From the NCBI GenBank assembly GCA_937890765.1, contig CALADQ010000002.1, positions 1-16,425 on the forward strand: a stretch of 16,425 nt of DNA, written 5' to 3'. Of the stretch, positions 14,055 through 16,425 are shown in pieces. Numbering within the stretch: position 1 is the stretch's first letter; the number at the start of each line of letters is the position of its first letter. Under the pieces are notes generated by a model, which was not told the DNA's origin, did not search any database, and saw only the letters and a list, made by a program, of their open reading frames with translations. The stretch comes from an uncultured Candidatus Neoarthromitus sp. GTDB lineage: Bacteria > Bacillota > Clostridia > Clostridiales > Clostridiaceae. The position numbers and the translations under genes are program-made.

Positions 14055-16298
14055 TTATATGATGTAATCATAATTTTCTAATTTATCTTTATCAAATCCT
14101 AAATTAGAATCATACATTTTCAAATTTTTCAAAGCAAATATATCATCAGAAATTTGATATATATAATCATCTTTTATTAATTGTCTAAAAACATAATCTG
14201 GAATATTAATTGAAAATCCATTTAATTTTCTCAAAATACTTTTAATACCTTTTTCAGAATATTTGAGAGAATTTAATAATTTTTCTCCTTCTCCAACTGG
14301 AATAATAATTTGTACACCTATGTTATCAATAAACTTAAATTCATTTGATATTTTTTCAAAATCATAATTTATTTCTGTCATTTTACGTTTATCTATCATA
14401 TCTAAAATAGATTGTTTATCCTGTCTATGAGTTGTATTATTAAACAATTCTGAAAAATATTTAGAAATCGCTTCTATCGACAATATGTCATCAAATTTAT
14501 TTATTATTCCTTCTCCAATTTGTGATGTAAGTTTTAAATATCCCAAACCTAAATAGGATTGCTCATCAGGTTTAAACACATATACTATTGAATTTTCCCT
14601 TTTTCCTTCTCTATTACATCTTCCTGCAGCTTGTACTATTGAATCAATTCCTGCAATCGATCTAAATACTACTGGAAAATCAACATCAACTCCAGCCTCA
14701 ATTAATTGAGTTGAAACAACTCTACACTCTTCTCCATTTTTTAATCTTTCTTTTATAGTTTTGATAATCTCTTTTCTGTGATTAGGATACATGTTAGTTG
14801 AAAGATGAAAATTTCCTTCGCTTTCACTTAGATTTTCAAAAATCTCTTTTGCGTGCTTTTTTGTATTAACAATGGTCAATACTTGTTTGTACGAATTCAT
14901 TTTTTCACATACATCTTTTACGCTTTGCTTGCCAATAAATTTTCCTTCGACACGTTTTAAATCATCAAAAAGCTTATACGTATCATCCATTATTTCAGTT
15001 ACATTAAAATTTTCTATTAAACCATTTTTCTCAAATTCTGGTTGAGTTGCCGTGCAAATTAATACTGTACAACAATAATTTTTTACCAATTCTTCTAAAG
15101 CTTTTATACAAGGTTTTAAATATTCATTGGGTATTACCTGAGCTTCATCTAAAATTATTACGCTGTTATAAATATTGTGAAGCTTTCTAACAGAAGAAGG
15201 TTTGTTTGAATACATACTTTCAAATAATTGAACATTAGTAGTTACAATTAAAGGCATGTCCCAATTTTCAGTTGCAAGTTTGTATTTAAGCTGTCTATCT
15301 GTATACTCATTTTCACCAATTTCATTTGAAAAGTTAAAATTACAGTGATGTTCTAAAATGGTTTTCTCTCCAAAAATATCAGAATATACTTTGGCATTTT
15401 GCTCTATTATACTTGTAAATGGTAAAGAATAAATTATTCTATCGTGTCCATTCTTTTTGGCATGATTTAAAGCAAATCCCAAAGATGAAAGAGTTTTCCC
15501 ACCACCCGTTGGCACACATAATGAATAAAAACCTCTATCACCACTCGCTTTATTCACACAATCATTAAAAATTTTATTTCGTATTAAATTAATTGGATTA
15601 TCTTTTCCATCTGACCTCTTTGATTCCATAAAAGTATTAAAAACGTTTAACATTTCATGTAAACTCATCAACTTTTTAGAATTAACAATAGATTCTTCAC
15701 CTTCTGAAAATTTTTGAGCATCAAGTCTATCACCATCAACAAGAGAAGAAAATATAAACCTAATAAGCATCTGTACAGAAAAATTACTTTCAAGAAATTT
15801 AAATGCTTCTTCTTTCTTAAATTCAATTTGTTTAATATCATTAATATTTATTTCATTTTCCCAATCTGAAAAATCACACAATTCTCCGTCACGTTTATTA
15901 AGCCTAGCACATATAGTTCCTTCACTATCTATTTTAGTGCCATAATTTAATAATCCTGAATGATGTCCTATAATGGCATATTTAAATATTTTGTAGAGTA
16001 TCCACTCTAACTTTTTGTTATTTTTAAACTGATTTTCTAAATCATCACAAACTACAGCCCCAGCTGTTGAATGATCAACTTTTATATTTTTTCCACGTAT
16101 TCTTTCTTGAAATTCATCAGAATATTTTCCTAAATCATGTAAAAATCCTAAAATTTTTCCAGAGTTTTTCAAAAAAAATTTATTTACAAATTCTTCTGTA
16201 AAATCAGAAACGCCACATATATGATCTATTAATTTTTGATACTCAACTCTGCCATCTTCTTTTTCAATTTTTCTCGCAAATTTTTCATTAAATTTCAT
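14055..16298 (-). CDS. cas3: CRISPR-associated helicase-nuclease Cas3
   Basis: Cas3 is recruited to Cascade-bound targets, unwinds the DNA and degrades it from the 3' end. The 747-residue protein is full length. The HD nuclease domain has His26, His54-Asp55 in GFLHDLGKYSDEF, His76, and HH112-113 in GHHSG. The helicase shows Walker A VPTGGGKT (about 262-269), DEAQ (384-387), TATQP (416-420), the motif V stretch STQLIEAGVDVDFP and the motif VI stretch QAAGRCNREG (556-565). It is the first gene of the operon. GTGAGG lies 5 nt before the ATG, and a putative promoter lies just upstream. No key residue is missing. Confidence 0.97.
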   Translation of the reverse strand: MKFNEKFARKIEKEDGRVEYQKLIDHICGVSDFTEEFVNKFFLKNSGKILGFLHDLGKYSDEFQERIRGKNIKVDHSTAGAVVCDDLENQFKNNKKLEWILYKIFKYAIIGHHSGLLNYGTKIDSEGTICARLNKRDGELCDFSDWENEININDIKQIEFKKEEAFKFLESNFSVQMLIRFIFSSLVDGDRLDAQKFSEGEESIVNSKKLMSLHEMLNVFNTFMESKRSDGKDNPINLIRNKIFNDCVNKASGDRGFYSLCVPTGGGKTLSSLGFALNHAKKNGHDRIIYSLPFTSIIEQNAKVYSDIFGEKTILEHHCNFNFSNEIGENEYTDRQLKYKLATENWDMPLIVTTNVQLFESMYSNKPSSVRKLHNIYNSVIILDEAQVIPNEYLKPCIKALEELVKNYCCTVLICTATQPEFEKNGLIENFNVTEIMDDTYKLFDDLKRVEGKFIGKQSVKDVCEKMNSYKQVLTIVNTKKHAKEIFENLSESEGNFHLSTNMYPNHRKEIIKTIKERLKNGEECRVVSTQLIEAGVDVDFPVVFRSIAGIDSIVQAAGRCNREGKRENSIVYVFKPDEQSYLGLGYLKLTSQIGEGIINKFDDILSIEAISKYFSELFNNTTHRQDKQSILDMIDKRKMTEINYDFEKISNEFKFIDNIGVQIIIPVGEGEKLLNSLKYSEKGIKSILRKLNGFSINIPDYVFRQLIKDDYIYQISDDIFALKNLKMYDSNLGFDKDKLENYDYII

Positions 16299-16316
16299 TT
16301 TTACCTCACAATTAAC

Positions 16317-16344
16317 ACTATACTAATTATAAAAACAAATTCAA
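16317..16344 (-). promoter_or_regulatory. putative promoter of the cas operon
   Basis: TTGAAT (16339-16344) is followed after 16 nt by TATAGT (16317-16322), a five-of-six -10 match. Transcription would start near 16310, leaving a leader of only about 12 nt that just contains the cas3 ribosome binding site. The very short leader is the main weakness of this call. Confidence 0.5.
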
Positions 16345-16369
16345 GTAAATTATCTCTTAAATATAAATT

Positions 16370-16425
16370 TAAGGCTATGTTAGCTATCTTCGTGATAGAT
16401 ATGACATAAAAACAACCACGCCTTA
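16370..16425. other. nested inverted repeats at the right edge, upstream of cas3
   Basis: TAAGGC (16370-16375) pairs with GCCTTA (16420-16425), TATGT (16376-16380) with ACATA (16404-16408), and CTATC (16384-16388) with GATAG (16394-16398) around the loop TTCGT. An 11-nt bulge interrupts the right side. The window ends here, so the element may continue. It could be part of a terminator of the neighbouring gene, a structured RNA, or a hairpin end of an IS200/IS605-type element. Confidence 0.35.

Overview
The window looks like a chromosomal defence island from a low-GC Firmicute, probably a Clostridia- or Tissierellia-type anaerobe. The grounds are the strong AT bias, AGGAGG-type ribosome binding sites, frequent GTG/TTG starts and the style of the proteins; no marker gene fixes the genus. 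All convincing genes lie on the minus strand, so the natural reading direction is from right to left.

Right part (about 16.3 kb down to 8.7 kb): a complete type I-C CRISPR-Cas operon in the order cas3 - cas5 - cas8c - cas7 - cas4 - cas1 - cas2. The genes overlap or nearly touch, and a putative promoter lies just upstream of cas3. Inside the 3' part of cas8c, a very G-rich ribosome binding site placed 8 nt before an in-frame GTG marks the internal start of the small subunit Cas11. Cas3, Cas1 and Cas4 keep their recognisable catalytic residues. Cas5, the pre-crRNA nuclease of this subtype, has His where the characterised enzyme has a catalytic Tyr. A GC-rich perfect terminator hairpin sits antisense inside cas4.

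Middle part (about 8.7 to 6.55 kb): a leader with a putative promoter, then a type I-C array of 17 repeats of 32 nt. The array is transcribed leftwards and ends in a good intrinsic terminator beyond the last, decayed repeat. It is split exactly at repeat borders by an 865-nt block of apparently phage-derived DNA. That block carries an intact ASCH-domain gene, a small basic-protein gene, and the 5' part of a PAPS-reductase-like (PP-loop) gene, whose reading frame runs into the next CRISPR repeat and stops there. An 865-nt 'spacer' between two perfect repeats is the most unusual feature of the window.

Left part (about 6.2 to 0.2 kb): a complete type I restriction-modification operon, hsdM - hsdS - hsdR. 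The hsdS gene has in-frame 12-bp tandem repeats between its two target-recognition halves, the kind of repeat known to change DNA specificity by copy number. Beyond the hsdR terminator lies a short remnant of a second hsdS gene, and at the extreme left edge the first four codons of another minus-strand gene.

Working together, the type I R-M system and the type I-C system are two independent anti-phage layers. The array interior records an encounter with a phage in which a whole multi-gene fragment, rather than a 35-nt spacer, ended up between repeats.
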